The position numbers and the translations under genes were made by a program. A stretch of DNA of 64,000 nucleotides from Maritalea porphyrae (GTDB lineage: Bacteria > Pseudomonadota > Alphaproteobacteria > Rhizobiales > Devosiaceae), in assembly GCF_027213965.1 (NCBI RefSeq), contig NZ_JAPWGX010000004.1, positions 62,001-126,000 on the forward strand, read 5' to 3'. Below, in pieces: positions 1 through 7,837 of the stretch. Within the stretch, counting starts at the first letter, position 1; every line of letters begins with the position of its first letter. The notes below the pieces were generated by a model. The model was not told the DNA's origin. It searched no databases and saw only the letters and a list, made by a program, of their open reading frames with translations.

Positions 1-1850
1 TTGGCCGCCTGAGTGGCGCGTTCGATCGAAGCTGGATCAGTTGCCGCAATGGTCACTGCATCTTGGCCACCAAAGATGCCGGTTAGACCTTTCCATGCTT
101 CACTGGTTTTTGCGGATAGATCAGAAATCATGCCGCCAATATCTGGCAGTTCTGGCATGGGGATTTCAGGCCATTCCCAATCGGGCAACCATTCAAGAGA
201 AAAGAACCACTGGATGTTTGCAATCGCTTCATCAAATGACGGGATTTCTATATTGCCAATTAGTGCGGCCCAATCCACTTTCATGATTGATTTGATGCCT
301 TCCCATGCGCTGGCAATTGCAGACTTTGCCGCATCAATTGGGCCGGACATGGCTTGGGCGATTGGTTCCCAGTTTTTGGTGATCTGACCAAGTGGGGTCC
401 ATTCAAACGCTTGTTTGAGCCAATCCCATGCCACTTGTGCGGCATGTAAAATACCGTTCCAAATGGCTTCGAAATAGGGTTTGATGGCGTCCCAGTTTGC
501 ATAGATGAGATAAACACCAAGTGCGATTGCCGCGATGGCCAACATGATTGGGTTGGCCATTAAAGCTGCACCCAAAGCAGCGAGACCGGTGGCGATTTGG
601 ATTAGGCCCGCGGCTGTGGCCACAAGGGCAGGGCCAAACACCATGCCACCCAAAACCATGGCAAGGTTTTCCCAACCACCGACAAATTCGGCGGCGCTGC
701 CCAAATGATCTGATAGTTGAGAAATGATGTCGATCGCACGGTTGGCAAATTCCCATGCGCTTTCAAGACTGGTTTGAATGGCGCTGGCGATTTCAGTGGC
801 CCAAACTTTAAGTGAACCATCACTTTCCATTTGAGTGATGGTATCCAAAACCAGTTTGAGCTTGCCTTTCATCCAATCGAACAAGCCAGCGTCCATGATC
901 ATTAATTGGAATTTCATCCAAAGATCGGCCAAGTTAGCCATCATGCCCGCCCAAGTAGCTGAAAGACGTTCCATTGACCCGGCATATTTCTCGTTGAATA
1001 TATCCATCAAAGTCATTTGGATATTGGCACGATCACTAGCTTTTGCAGTTGCCTTCATCGCTTCGCCAGCCGCGTTGGTATAGGAGTAAGTGATGAGGTC
1101 ACCGGACTTTTTTGCGGTGATGCCAAACGATTTAAGGCGTTCGTTCTCGCCTGTCACCGCATCGGCCAATGCTTCAACAGCGTCGCCTAGATTTTTCCCC
1201 ATTGCGGCGGATGTATCGCCCAACGTGCGCAACGTTCCATCGGTTGGATCAATGCCGTAGTTTTTGAGTTGAACAAAAGCTTCGGTGACTTGGTCCAATT
1301 CATATGGAGTTGAAACTGCGAAGGTGGTAACCCACCCCATGGCTTTTTTTGCGCCTTCAGCCGATCCAGTTGAGCTAATCAAAACGGTTTCGAATTTTTC
1401 AAACTGAGAAGCCACATCAACCATGGACCCAGCCGCCAAGGCGGACCCAGCCCACATGGACGCCAACAGACCGCCAGCAATCATTGCGCCCTTGCCGACT
1501 TTGCCTAGACCGTTCTTGATGTTGCCAAGGCCATGCTTGGCTAAGTCTAGCGATTGTCGGTGAAGTTTTGCAATTGAGCGACCAGCGCTTTGAGCGCCTT
1601 TGACCACCGCCTGATAAGCTTGTTGTGCACTCGCTTTTACGCGCGATTGTGCCCGCGCTAGATTTTGAGTTTGTTGGGCGACTTTTGTGGTGGTTTTGTT
1701 CGATTTGGTTTGAGCAACAGATGAGGCTTTTTGTAGCTTGGCTTGCGTTTTATTGAGCCGCTCCATTTTCTCATTGAACTTGAGAAATCGACGCATGCGT
1801 TTGGTCGCACGGTCAGTAAATTCAGCTACGATGCCAAGCTTCATGCTCAT
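1..1850 (-). CDS. Phage tail tape measure protein (partial, C-terminus beyond the window)
   Basis: The frame is open from an ATG at 1850 through position 1, more than 615 residues without a stop. The N-terminus is rich in Lys, Gln and Ala and probably coiled coil. It is followed by a Gly/Ala hydrophobic stretch and a TP901-like tape measure core (FEKFETVLIS..., with a GENERLKSFGI motif near residue 230). Hydrophobic segments near residues 430 to 460 (ALMANPIMLAIAAIALGVYL) are typical of tape measures. The start codon overlaps the stop of the upstream chaperone frame as ATGA, implying translational coupling. It sets tail length and is delivered during infection. The C-terminus is not visible. 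Confidence 0.9.
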   Translation of the reverse strand, partial: MSMKLGIVAEFTDRATKRMRRFLKFNEKMERLNKTQAKLQKASSVAQTKSNKTTTKVAQQTQNLARAQSRVKASAQQAYQAVVKGAQSAGRSIAKLHRQSLDLAKHGLGNIKNGLGKVGKGAMIAGGLLASMWAGSALAAGSMVDVASQFEKFETVLISSTGSAEGAKKAMGWVTTFAVSTPYELDQVTEAFVQLKNYGIDPTDGTLRTLGDTSAAMGKNLGDAVEALADAVTGENERLKSFGITAKKSGDLITYSYTNAAGEAMKATAKASDRANIQMTLMDIFNEKYAGSMERLSATWAGMMANLADLWMKFQLMIMDAGLFDWMKGKLKLVLDTITQMESDGSLKVWATEIASAIQTSLESAWEFANRAIDIISQLSDHLGSAAEFVGGWENLAMVLGGMVFGPALVATAAGLIQIATGLAALGAALMANPIMLAIAAIALGVYLIYANWDAIKPYFEAIWNGILHAAQVAWDWLKQAFEWTPLGQITKNWEPIAQAMSGPIDAAKSAIASAWEGIKSIMKVDWAALIGNIEIPSFDEAIANIQWFFSLEWLPDWEWPEIPMPELPDIGGMISDLSAKTSEAWKGLTGIFGGQDAVTIAATDPASIERATQAA

Positions 1851-1999
1851 CTGTTTGACCTTTTTGACGCCCGTTCCGCAGATTTGCGTTCCGCTTCTGC
1901 AACGTCTTCATCGAATTGAACTTGGCTTTGGAAAACGGCTGCGAATTCGATCTCGCTCATTTGATCAAGGCCATCGGAGTTCCAGCCCCGATTGACCAT
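1847..1999 (-). CDS. Tail assembly chaperone, downstream (frameshift) frame
   Basis: This short frame encodes about 50 residues from ATG 1999 (MVNRGWNSDGLDQ) and ends in TGA overlapping the tape measure ATG. It stays open upstream to position 2050, directly after the GGGAAAC heptamer in the preceding frame. It is therefore best read as the C-terminal extension of a -1 frameshift product of the 2029-2376 gene, the equivalent of gpG/GT in lambda and gp41 in Mu. Independent initiation at 1999 cannot be excluded; no clear Shine-Dalgarno is seen. Confidence 0.7.
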   Translation of the reverse strand: MVNRGWNSDGLDQMSEIEFAAVFQSQVQFDEDVAEAERKSAERASKRSNR

Positions 2000-2028
2000 A
2001 TATGTGTGCGCGTCGAGCGACGAAAGCG

Positions 2029-2376
2029 TTACGCCTTCGTCTTTGCTTCGTTTCCCACTTCTTCGTCCCAGCTATCGCTCTCATCATCGCCGACAAAGAT
2101 TTTGGCCAGCAGTTCATTTGCTTCATTGATGGGTACATATTTACCCCAGTCAGCCACGGTGATTTTTTCACCGTCAAACGTAGCGATTTTGCAGACATAA
2201 AGAGCTTGTGCTGTGTGAATATCATTCTTGGACATTCTAAGGCTGCGTTGCCAGTCGCCGTGCTCTAGGAATTTTGGCCACTCAACTTTGACGCCCGAAC
2301 TTGGCAGCGTAAAGTCGTCATTGCCAGAATTCTCTTGTTTGCTTTTTTTGAGTTTTTCGACGGCTTTGTTGCTCAT
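2029..2376 (-). CDS. Tail assembly chaperone, upstream frame (Mu gp41-like)
   Basis: A 115-residue acidic protein starting MSNKAVEKLKKSK. The ATG at 2376 is chosen over an upstream in-frame start because GAAGGA lies at the correct distance. The central part (GEKITVADWGKYVPINEANELLAKIF) fits small phage tail-assembly chaperones that lie between the tube and tape measure genes. The last codons contain GTG GGA AAC, a canonical G GGA AAC slippery heptamer, 19 to 28 bases before the zero-frame stop. Assignment rests on position, size and the frameshift architecture rather than a strong sequence motif. Confidence 0.75.
   Translation of the reverse strand: MSNKAVEKLKKSKQENSGNDDFTLPSSGVKVEWPKFLEHGDWQRSLRMSKNDIHTAQALYVCKIATFDGEKITVADWGKYVPINEANELLAKIFVGDDESDSWDEEVGNEAKTKA
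2050..2056 (-). other. Programmed -1 frameshift site GGGAAAC
   Basis: On the minus strand the heptamer G GGA AAC is in the correct phase (GTG GGA AAC) within the chaperone gene. After a -1 slip the next codon is CGA at 2050, and the new frame stays open to the stop at 1847. Such sites are the rule in tail chaperone genes of long-tailed phages. I see no obvious strong pseudoknot immediately downstream. Confidence 0.8.
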
Positions 2377-2387
2377 GATTTTTCCTT

Positions 2388-2436
2388 CTATAAAAAACAA
2401 AAAACCCCCGCCGCGTTGCCGCAGACGGGGGTTTAG
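2388..2436 (-). terminator. Rho-independent terminator between tail tube and tail chaperone genes
   Basis: The minus strand has AAACCCCCG and CGGGGGTTT arms (2426-2434 and 2402-2410) around a 15-base loop, followed by a T-rich run (TTTTTTGTTTTTTA). It would cut tail-gene transcription after the major structural genes. It also lies downstream of the third late-promoter palindrome (2477-2492), so that promoter, if active, would have to read through it. Confidence 0.7.
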
Positions 2437-2459
2437 GGCGCGTAAGGCCTATATTGGTT

Positions 2460-2492
2460 TATTTACTTCCAAAGGTCGCCGGAACTGTTCCG
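2460..2492 (-). promoter_or_regulatory. Putative late-promoter activator site 3 (palindrome CGGAACTGTTCCG)
   Basis: The 16-base element CGCCGGAACWGTTCCG (plus-strand reading, 2477-2492) also occurs at 8529-8544 and 16454-16469 in the same orientation. Here it lies in the last codons of the tail tube gene. A minus-strand TAAATA, similar to a -10 box, lies 11 bases downstream at 2465-2460. Site 2 has the same TAAATA at 12 bases. By analogy with Mu C-activated late promoters this would drive the chaperone and tape measure unit. Confidence 0.5.
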
Positions 2493-2978
2493 TACAGTGT
2501 TGGTCATTACATCGACTTCGAACAGCACATCATCCGCATCGTGAACCCGTTGAACAAGGCGGCTCACTGTATATTCCAGTGGCACATTCACCAGATCACC
2601 AAGCTTGGTGCCTGACAGGCTCACGCTGTAGAATTGAACGTTTAAAACCGTCACCAATGTAAACGAGCGATCGGCATCAAAGCCATCTGGTCCAGTGACA
2701 TCTGTTTTATGGTGCGCTTGAAGCACATGGGTTTTGGTCGGGTCGTAAAAGTCCAACGCCAAGTCAGGTTCAACATGGCTAAAGGTAATCGATCCTTCCA
2801 TGGCTTCCATCACCCGCGAAGGCGTTTTAAAGACTGCCACTTGACCAAGGGTTTCGTGTTCGACCAAACGCCATTCGATTTTGGGCAAGTCGATTTCTTC
2901 AGCAATGCCGACAAGATTATTGTCTTTAAGATAAATCTCAGCATTGTTGATTTTAGCATTCCGGCGCAGATCGGCCAT
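2463..2978 (-). CDS. Phage major tail tube protein (P2 FII-like)
   Basis: A 171-residue protein starting MADLRRNAKINNAEIYLKDN. The ATG at 2978 is preceded by GAAAGG, which decides against the upstream Met (MQSERIIK). The pattern of an N-terminal NAEIYLKDNNLVGIAEEIDLP segment and an HHKTD-containing middle is that of contractile-phage tail tubes of the P2 FII family, and its position right after the sheath gene agrees. It forms the inner tube of the contractile tail. Its last codons overlap a proposed late-promoter element. Confidence 0.88.
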   Translation of the reverse strand: MADLRRNAKINNAEIYLKDNNLVGIAEEIDLPKIEWRLVEHETLGQVAVFKTPSRVMEAMEGSITFSHVEPDLALDFYDPTKTHVLQAHHKTDVTGPDGFDADRSFTLVTVLNVQFYSVSLSGTKLGDLVNVPLEYTVSRLVQRVHDADDVLFEVDVMTNTVRNSSGDLWK

Positions 2979-3041
2979 TTTGATAATCCTTTCAGATTGC
3001 AAAGTTAGGCGAACTGGTCGCTTAACAAATTGCTCAAGTTG

Positions 3042-4340
3042 TTAGGCGGCAAGCCCTAGCGGATCGCGTGCAAGATCAGTGTCGATTTCGCTTTCGACCG
3101 TGAGCCATTCCATCATGCCGACCGGCATATATTTCAGTTTGTAGAAATAGTGATGTTCGGCAACGGTCGCGGTCGTGGTTTTCTGGCGATCAAAACTAAA
3201 CCGGAAACCAAGCAATGCTCGATCACGGCCAACCGTTTTGCCCAAACCCCATTTGTTGATGATGTCTTCAACAAGTTCGAGCTGTTCGGGCGATGAAAGT
3301 CGATCTTTCCATTCATCTAAAAAGTGCAAAATGGCTTCGTGCATCATGTCCTCGGTCAATTGCACATAAAGAGCGGTTTGCATTTTGGTTGATGTTGGAT
3401 GGGCAGCGGAATGATTGCCTGATGTGTGTGGTCCTTTGCCGTGCCTCTCTTCAGCCGAAACGATCCCGTTGCTGCGCAAAGTCTGCACATCAGAGCTGGC
3501 ATCGCCCGGCACATAAAGCACCTCTTGCGCCATGCCTTCGGTGCCAATGATTTCGCGGTTGGATGGGGAATGATGATAACCCCACTCCATAATCGACATC
3601 AGCCAAATGCCAGCCAAATGCGCGGAATATGGATCGGGGATTTTTGTGCCAGTTGTTGTGCTGTCTGGGTCTTCATCCAAAATCAGCATATTTGGCCAAC
3701 AAAGCACCGCACGGGTGTCGCTTGTTTGAAAGTCAAAATCACCACCAGCACCGCGCGCGGTGACCACATCTTGAACAGAAACCCCATAAGGCGCGTCCAA
3801 GAAATAACGGGCGCGGGTTTTCGCGGCGATTGATGCCATTTCAGCTTTAACGCCAACCAATTGATCAAATCCGGTTGCCAAGATCATTTTGGCAAACCAG
3901 CCAAACGCCTGATAGCAGCTATAAGCCAGCTTTAAACCTGTTGGTGTGCCAGCCGCATCAAAGGTGCCGACAATATCGCTTGCAGTTACAAGACTTGGAT
4001 CGGGATTGTCGCCACCATCTTTGTGCACATCAGGATCAAACACATTGACCACACAAATGGTGCCAATGCCTTTGGTCTTTGCTTTTTTGAACATAGCATT
4101 AAGTTTTTGGGGAAGCGTGTAACCCGCCCGATGCGGTCCAAAATGCTTGGCAATGTCTGACTGGCGGCGAATGATGATCTTTTTGTTGATATAGGCCGCG
4201 CGTTCTTCAGCGGTCGCATGGACCTCATGAATGGGAGCCGTGCCAATCAAAAAACAGGTTGCCGCTTTTCTCTCTTGGACAAATTCGCCGCCCTGATCGA
4301 TTTCAACGATCTCTGCGCCATAAAAACGTTCTGTGCTCAT
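3042..4340 (-). CDS. Phage tail sheath protein (Mu gpL-like)
   Basis: A 432-residue protein, the normal size for contractile sheath proteins. The N-terminus has GAEIVEIDQGGEFV, the central region has long Ala/Asp-rich segments with ARYFLDAPYG, and the C-terminal domain contains RALLGFRFSFDRQKTTTATVAEHHYFYKLKYMPVG, the typical end domain that contacts neighbouring subunits. It lies between the DUF2635-like gene, which it overlaps by 4 bases, and the tail tube gene, as in Mu. It drives tail contraction. Confidence 0.9.
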   Translation of the reverse strand: MSTERFYGAEIVEIDQGGEFVQERKAATCFLIGTAPIHEVHATAEERAAYINKKIIIRRQSDIAKHFGPHRAGYTLPQKLNAMFKKAKTKGIGTICVVNVFDPDVHKDGGDNPDPSLVTASDIVGTFDAAGTPTGLKLAYSCYQAFGWFAKMILATGFDQLVGVKAEMASIAAKTRARYFLDAPYGVSVQDVVTARGAGGDFDFQTSDTRAVLCWPNMLILDEDPDSTTTGTKIPDPYSAHLAGIWLMSIMEWGYHHSPSNREIIGTEGMAQEVLYVPGDASSDVQTLRSNGIVSAEERHGKGPHTSGNHSAAHPTSTKMQTALYVQLTEDMMHEAILHFLDEWKDRLSSPEQLELVEDIINKWGLGKTVGRDRALLGFRFSFDRQKTTTATVAEHHYFYKLKYMPVGMMEWLTVESEIDTDLARDPLGLAA

Positions 4341-4546
4341 GATGAGGTTCCTTTGATTGGAGTGAGCATTTTAAGATCACACCAGCCCTTTACGGTGGCA
4401 TGATCATCCGGCATCAAATAGGTTTTGCCCGGTACGAGGTGATCTTGGAAAATGACGATCGGCTTGCCGTCCGGCCCCGCCGTTCTTAGCGCCGCATTTT
4501 GGTGCGCACCGTTGTAGGTGTATGAACTGAAAGAAGGCTCGTTCAT
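4337..4546 (-). CDS. Small phage protein, Mu gp38-like (DUF2635 position)
   Basis: A 69-residue protein starting MNEPSFSSYTYNGAHQNA, with AGGAG 8 bases upstream of the ATG at 4546. Its stop overlaps the sheath start as ATGA. It has the motif GKTYLMPDDHATVKGW. The position directly before the sheath gene matches Mu gp38 (DUF2635), whose function is unknown. The assignment is by synteny; sequence similarity is only suggestive. Confidence 0.65.
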   Translation of the reverse strand: MNEPSFSSYTYNGAHQNAALRTAGPDGKPIVIFQDHLVPGKTYLMPDDHATVKGWCDLKMLTPIKGTSS

Positions 4547-4551
4547 GACCC

Positions 4552-5031
4552 TTACTCCTTTGTGAATATGTTGAGAGGAACGCGCGGCGGCGTATATGGG
4601 GTAAACGCCGCAACAGCATTTGTGGTCAGAGCGATTTCGATATGCCATTCCCATTGACCCGCGTCTTGACCCGCGAGCTGTTCTGAGACCAGTTTGATCG
4701 GTGTTGATCCTTCAAGCGGCACACTTTGCACCGCCTTGCGGATCGTTTCCAAATGCTCATAAGCCTGACTTGGCTTAACAAGGTTCTGCACATGAAGAAC
4801 AAGCAAGAACCGCATGTCGCGCATTTGCTGGCTGGTGTCAGTCTCGCGAAACGCGCCATAACGTGATCCGGCATAATTGACCAAAATTGCGGCATCCATC
4901 ATGGCTGGATCAAATTGGCTTGGGTTCGCTGGGAAAGCATCAATGTAGAATTTTGAGCCGACCTGATCTTTTAGGCGCGCAACGATTTGATCTTGGATTT
5001 TTTCGATTTGGCATTTGGGTGCGTTGGTCAT
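4552..5031 (-). CDS. Phage tail protein Gp37-like (DUF1834)
   Basis: A 159-residue protein. The ATG at 5031 overlaps the stop of the upstream gp36-like gene (TGATG). The order of an IEKIQDQIVARLKDQ helix, AAILVNYAGSRYG, RFLLVLHVQNL and a C-terminal EWHIEIALTT strand matches the Gp37 family, predicted to be a tail-terminator-like protein in Mu-like phages. Function inferred from family and position. Confidence 0.75.
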   Translation of the reverse strand: MTNAPKCQIEKIQDQIVARLKDQVGSKFYIDAFPANPSQFDPAMMDAAILVNYAGSRYGAFRETDTSQQMRDMRFLLVLHVQNLVKPSQAYEHLETIRKAVQSVPLEGSTPIKLVSEQLAGQDAGQWEWHIEIALTTNAVAAFTPYTPPRVPLNIFTKE

Positions 5032-5504
5032 CAATAGCCCTCTAATGCCTTGGCGGCGGCGGACGGGGGAAACGCGCCACGTATGCCTGAAGGATTGTTT
5101 GTTTCAGTGGTGGAAAACAGACCGGGCAAATCTAACTCGACCTGTCCATCGCGAATTTCTTTGAGCCATTTGATAATGTCGTGGTAGCGGGATTTGACTG
5201 TGTCATCGACACCGGCTTTGTCACCAACCCGGTCACGCAGCCAATAAATCACCAAGTCGCTTGCCGCGCCTTTTAGGCTGTGGTCCATATCGCCAACATC
5301 AATGGTTGCGATGCGCGGGTATCGGGCCTTGAGGTAACCATCAATCAAAGAGTTGGCGCGATTGATCACAGTTTGAAGGCGATCGCGATCTATCTGACGA
5401 CCATCAGCGCTGTTTGGACCACCAATGCCGCAAAGGGCGAGCAAATGGGTTTGATCGTTCATGCTGATGAGTTCGTCGATTGTGATGTAGCGATCGCCTG
5501 TCAT
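5031..5504 (-). CDS. Phage protein Gp36-like (DUF1320)
   Basis: A 157-residue protein with the N-terminal RYITIDELISM and central RANSLIDGYLKARYP segments characteristic of Mu gp36 / DUF1320. It is probably a head-tail connector (head completion) protein. It is followed immediately by the gp37-like gene with overlapping stop and start codons and preceded by the gp35-like gene, exactly the Mu order. Confidence 0.82.
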   Translation of the reverse strand: MTGDRYITIDELISMNDQTHLLALCGIGGPNSADGRQIDRDRLQTVINRANSLIDGYLKARYPRIATIDVGDMDHSLKGAASDLVIYWLRDRVGDKAGVDDTVKSRYHDIIKWLKEIRDGQVELDLPGLFSTTETNNPSGIRGAFPPSAAAKALEGY

Positions 5505-5516
5505 GGGTAGCTGGTC

Positions 5517-5879
5517 CTATTCTTCGTCGGCTGGTTTGATTGTTGCCCAAACCGCATTGATTTCGTCGGCGGAAACATCAAAGTCTAAAAGCGTGTTTAC
5601 GGATGCCGCTTTGGGTGCGCCGTCTTTTTTGAAGTCTTTTTCAGCGTCCAAATCGCCGATGGCTTCTTTGATTTTTTCGATGCGCTGTACGTCGGTTAAA
5701 TCTGGCTCATTAGCCTTTTGTGGTTCACCTTGTTCTTTTGGAATGCAGCCAAGAGCTTTGAGCGGCACGGCTTCTTTGTCAGTGAGGGTGATCGTGTTGA
5801 ACTGTTCATCGTCTGGCGCATAACGTTGTCCATCATGACGAACGGGCGAAAGCACCGGATAGGATTGTTTTTCAGACAT
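5517..5879 (-). CDS. Mu gp35-like protein
   Basis: A 120-residue acidic protein. The ATG at 5879 (MSEKQSYPVLSPVRHDGQ) is preceded by GGAG, so upstream in-frame codons are not used. The N-terminal half is short beta-type sequence with VRHDGQRYAP and TLTDKEAVPL, as in the FluMu N-terminal domain. The C-terminal half (VQRIEKIKEAIGDLDAEKDF...GAPKAASVNTLL) resembles the helix-extension-helix segment of gp35-like proteins. It lies between capsid and gp36-like genes. Its exact role is unknown; it may be a head-closure or capsid-associated factor. Confidence 0.7.
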   Translation of the reverse strand: MSEKQSYPVLSPVRHDGQRYAPDDEQFNTITLTDKEAVPLKALGCIPKEQGEPQKANEPDLTDVQRIEKIKEAIGDLDAEKDFKKDGAPKAASVNTLLDFDVSADEINAVWATIKPADEE

Positions 5880-5946
5880 TGGTTGTCTCCTACATTGGGA
5901 AAAGGTGAGGTGGCAGTTTCCCGCCACCCCGGCGCGCTAGTATTTT

Positions 5947-6882
5947 TTAGGCGGCGTTCTGAATGAGGAACCCGGCACGTTTGGCGATGATCAATTCTTT
6001 GACGCTTTCGCCAGACCGAACCAACTTGCCACCGCGAAGGCCCATATTTGCAGGCAAGGTGCCAGCGACCTTTTCTTTGTGCTGAGCGGTGATACCAAAG
6101 GTAATGCCACCGCTTGTGTCGGCGGTTTGGTCAATGAATTGGCCGCAAACCGAATTGCCCCAAACCCGCTGCAATTGTGCCGCTTCGCCCGGACGCTTAA
6201 TATTGACCCGGCTTTCGCCAACCAAGACGCGCTTGACTTCCAACAGTTCGGCAACTTGTGCCAACGTTGCGCGACCTTGATCACCGGAATTGCCCAAAAT
6301 GGCTTTGATGATTTTGGGATGCTTGCGGAACGCACGCCAAGCTGGAAACCCAAACTCGATCTGGTTTGGTTTTTGCCAACAGGTCGCCATCAAGTCTTCA
6401 ATGATTGATAGGGGATCAGATGCCGCGTCGGAAAACAGATCAGTGCCTGACAATGTTTCCACATGATCCGAATGATAGCTGGCTGGATTGGTGAGCAATG
6501 TCGCAACGCGAACTTCGCGGTCGAGCAAAACAATGTTTGTTGAGCGTTCCGTCGCCCGTGCTTCAGGATCAAACCCGCTGGCTTTGGCCGCTTCAATGGT
6601 TGCATTGTCCAACGGAATATCAATGCCGTAATCTTGGGTGCTTGAATTTTCTTCAGACCCTTCGATTTCGACTTGGTTTGGTGTCGAGCGACGACCAACC
6701 TTGGTGTCGGGCAGGGTGAACATTTCGGCTTCATCGTACTTTTGGTACTTGAAGTTTTCTGTTGGAACGGGAACGCGCGGCAATGCCTGATCGGCGATCA
6801 ATGCATGGTCGGGGTTTGAATAAGCGATCGCGATAGCCGTAAGGGTTGGGCTTTCGGTGAACTGGTCGGTAGCATTCGACAT
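5947..6882 (-). CDS. Phage major capsid protein
   Basis: A 311-residue protein between the decoration-like protein and gp35-like genes, where Mu has its major head protein. It contains LPRVPVPTENFKYQKYDEAEMF near the N-terminus, a charged QDYGIDIPLDNATIEAAK region and a C-terminal GLRGGKLVRSGESVKELI segment. It resembles the HK97-type capsid proteins of Mu-like phages of Alphaproteobacteria rather than Mu gpT itself. It forms the shell, assembled on the scaffold encoded at 7367-7837. Confidence 0.82.
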   Translation of the reverse strand: MSNATDQFTESPTLTAIAIAYSNPDHALIADQALPRVPVPTENFKYQKYDEAEMFTLPDTKVGRRSTPNQVEIEGSEENSSTQDYGIDIPLDNATIEAAKASGFDPEARATERSTNIVLLDREVRVATLLTNPASYHSDHVETLSGTDLFSDAASDPLSIIEDLMATCWQKPNQIEFGFPAWRAFRKHPKIIKAILGNSGDQGRATLAQVAELLEVKRVLVGESRVNIKRPGEAAQLQRVWGNSVCGQFIDQTADTSGGITFGITAQHKEKVAGTLPANMGLRGGKLVRSGESVKELIIAKRAGFLIQNAA

Positions 6883-6936
6883 GATCTGAGTTCTTTCCTA
6901 ATTGGGTTGAATAGGTGGGGCGCTAGAAAAGGTTGC

Positions 6937-7314
6937 CTAGCCCTGCATCACCGATGGGTTGAGGTGAACGTGACCAATGACGCCAAGGACACCAGCACTC
7001 ATGGCGCGCCCAGCGATCGGCACGTTTACACCGGCGGCGGGTTCAGCCTTAATGGCGCGACCTTGAGCATCGCTTGTGAGCGGGTCGCCAAATTCAACGG
7101 TGCCGCCAAATACAATCTCGCGGATATTGTCCATGCACACATCAACTCGTTGATCTGCGCCATCGGTGCCCATAACCGCTGTGGTGCCAAGAATTGGATC
7201 ACCAATTCCGGCGCGTTTCACTTTGCCTTCGGCTGCACCAAATGTGGCGAACCGGCGTTTTTCGATCGTGCCTTCAGATGTGAAGTTTTTGATCAGCCCT
7301 ACATGTTGTTGCAT
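6937..7314 (-). CDS. Capsid decoration-like protein (DUF2190)
   Basis: A 125-residue Gly/Ala/Val-rich beta protein with repeated short strands, including TVEFGDPLTSDAQGRAIKAE, a segment recurrent in DUF2190 and capsid-cement proteins. Its place between the protease/scaffold and the capsid gene supports a role in capsid stabilisation. No enzymatic motif is visible. Confidence 0.72.
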   Translation of the reverse strand: MQQHVGLIKNFTSEGTIEKRRFATFGAAEGKVKRAGIGDPILGTTAVMGTDGADQRVDVCMDNIREIVFGGTVEFGDPLTSDAQGRAIKAEPAAGVNVPIAGRAMSAGVLGVIGHVHLNPSVMQG

Positions 7315-7366
7315 GGGTTTGGTTCCTTGAATTGAGTTGGGGGTGGTTGCGCGCCGTTTGAAACGC

Positions 7367-7837
7367 CTATTCGGTTACGCCACGTTCTTTTCGGATATGG
7401 GCCACCGCATCAGACGTTGATACCGTGAGACCTTTTTCGCCTTGCGAGAATTGATAGGACTTTGCGGCTTGAGCGATTGCTTTTGGTGAATTGTCACTTT
7501 CAACAATCTTGTCGTCCAAATTGGTTTCACCGAACTCGACGATTTTTGGCAGCTTGGACAACAAGTCTTTCGTTAAATCTGAAAGGCTGGTTTCTTCATC
7601 ACCCGCGCCAAATGAAACCGGCTGATCGGCTTGATCGGCAAGACCATCAAGCAAAGCAACAACCGTTTCTTTTTCGCTCGTTGGCAGTTTGCCTTCTTTC
7701 ACCAGACCATCGGCAAATGCGAGATGCTCTTTGTGGGTGGTTTCTGCCTCTTGATCCTTCAAACGCTTTTCGCGCGCGTCGAGTTCTTTTTCGCGGGCGC
7801 TTAGATCAATCGGTTTGTCATTCGGCTTGTCGCCCAT
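7367..7837 (-). CDS. Scaffold protein from internal start of the protease gene (Mu gpZ-like)
   Basis: An in-frame ATG at 7837 starts MGDKPNDKPIDLSAREKEL. GAGG lies at 7849-7846, an ideal distance. The resulting 156-residue product comprises the coiled-coil and C-terminal part only. Nested protease and scaffold initiation is established for Mu I/Z and lambda C/Nu3. Here it is inferred from the start signal and domain boundary. Confidence 0.6.
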   Translation of the reverse strand: MGDKPNDKPIDLSAREKELDAREKRLKDQEAETTHKEHLAFADGLVKEGKLPTSEKETVVALLDGLADQADQPVSFGAGDEETSLSDLTKDLLSKLPKIVEFGETNLDDKIVESDNSPKAIAQAAKSYQFSQGEKGLTVSTSDAVAHIRKERGVTE

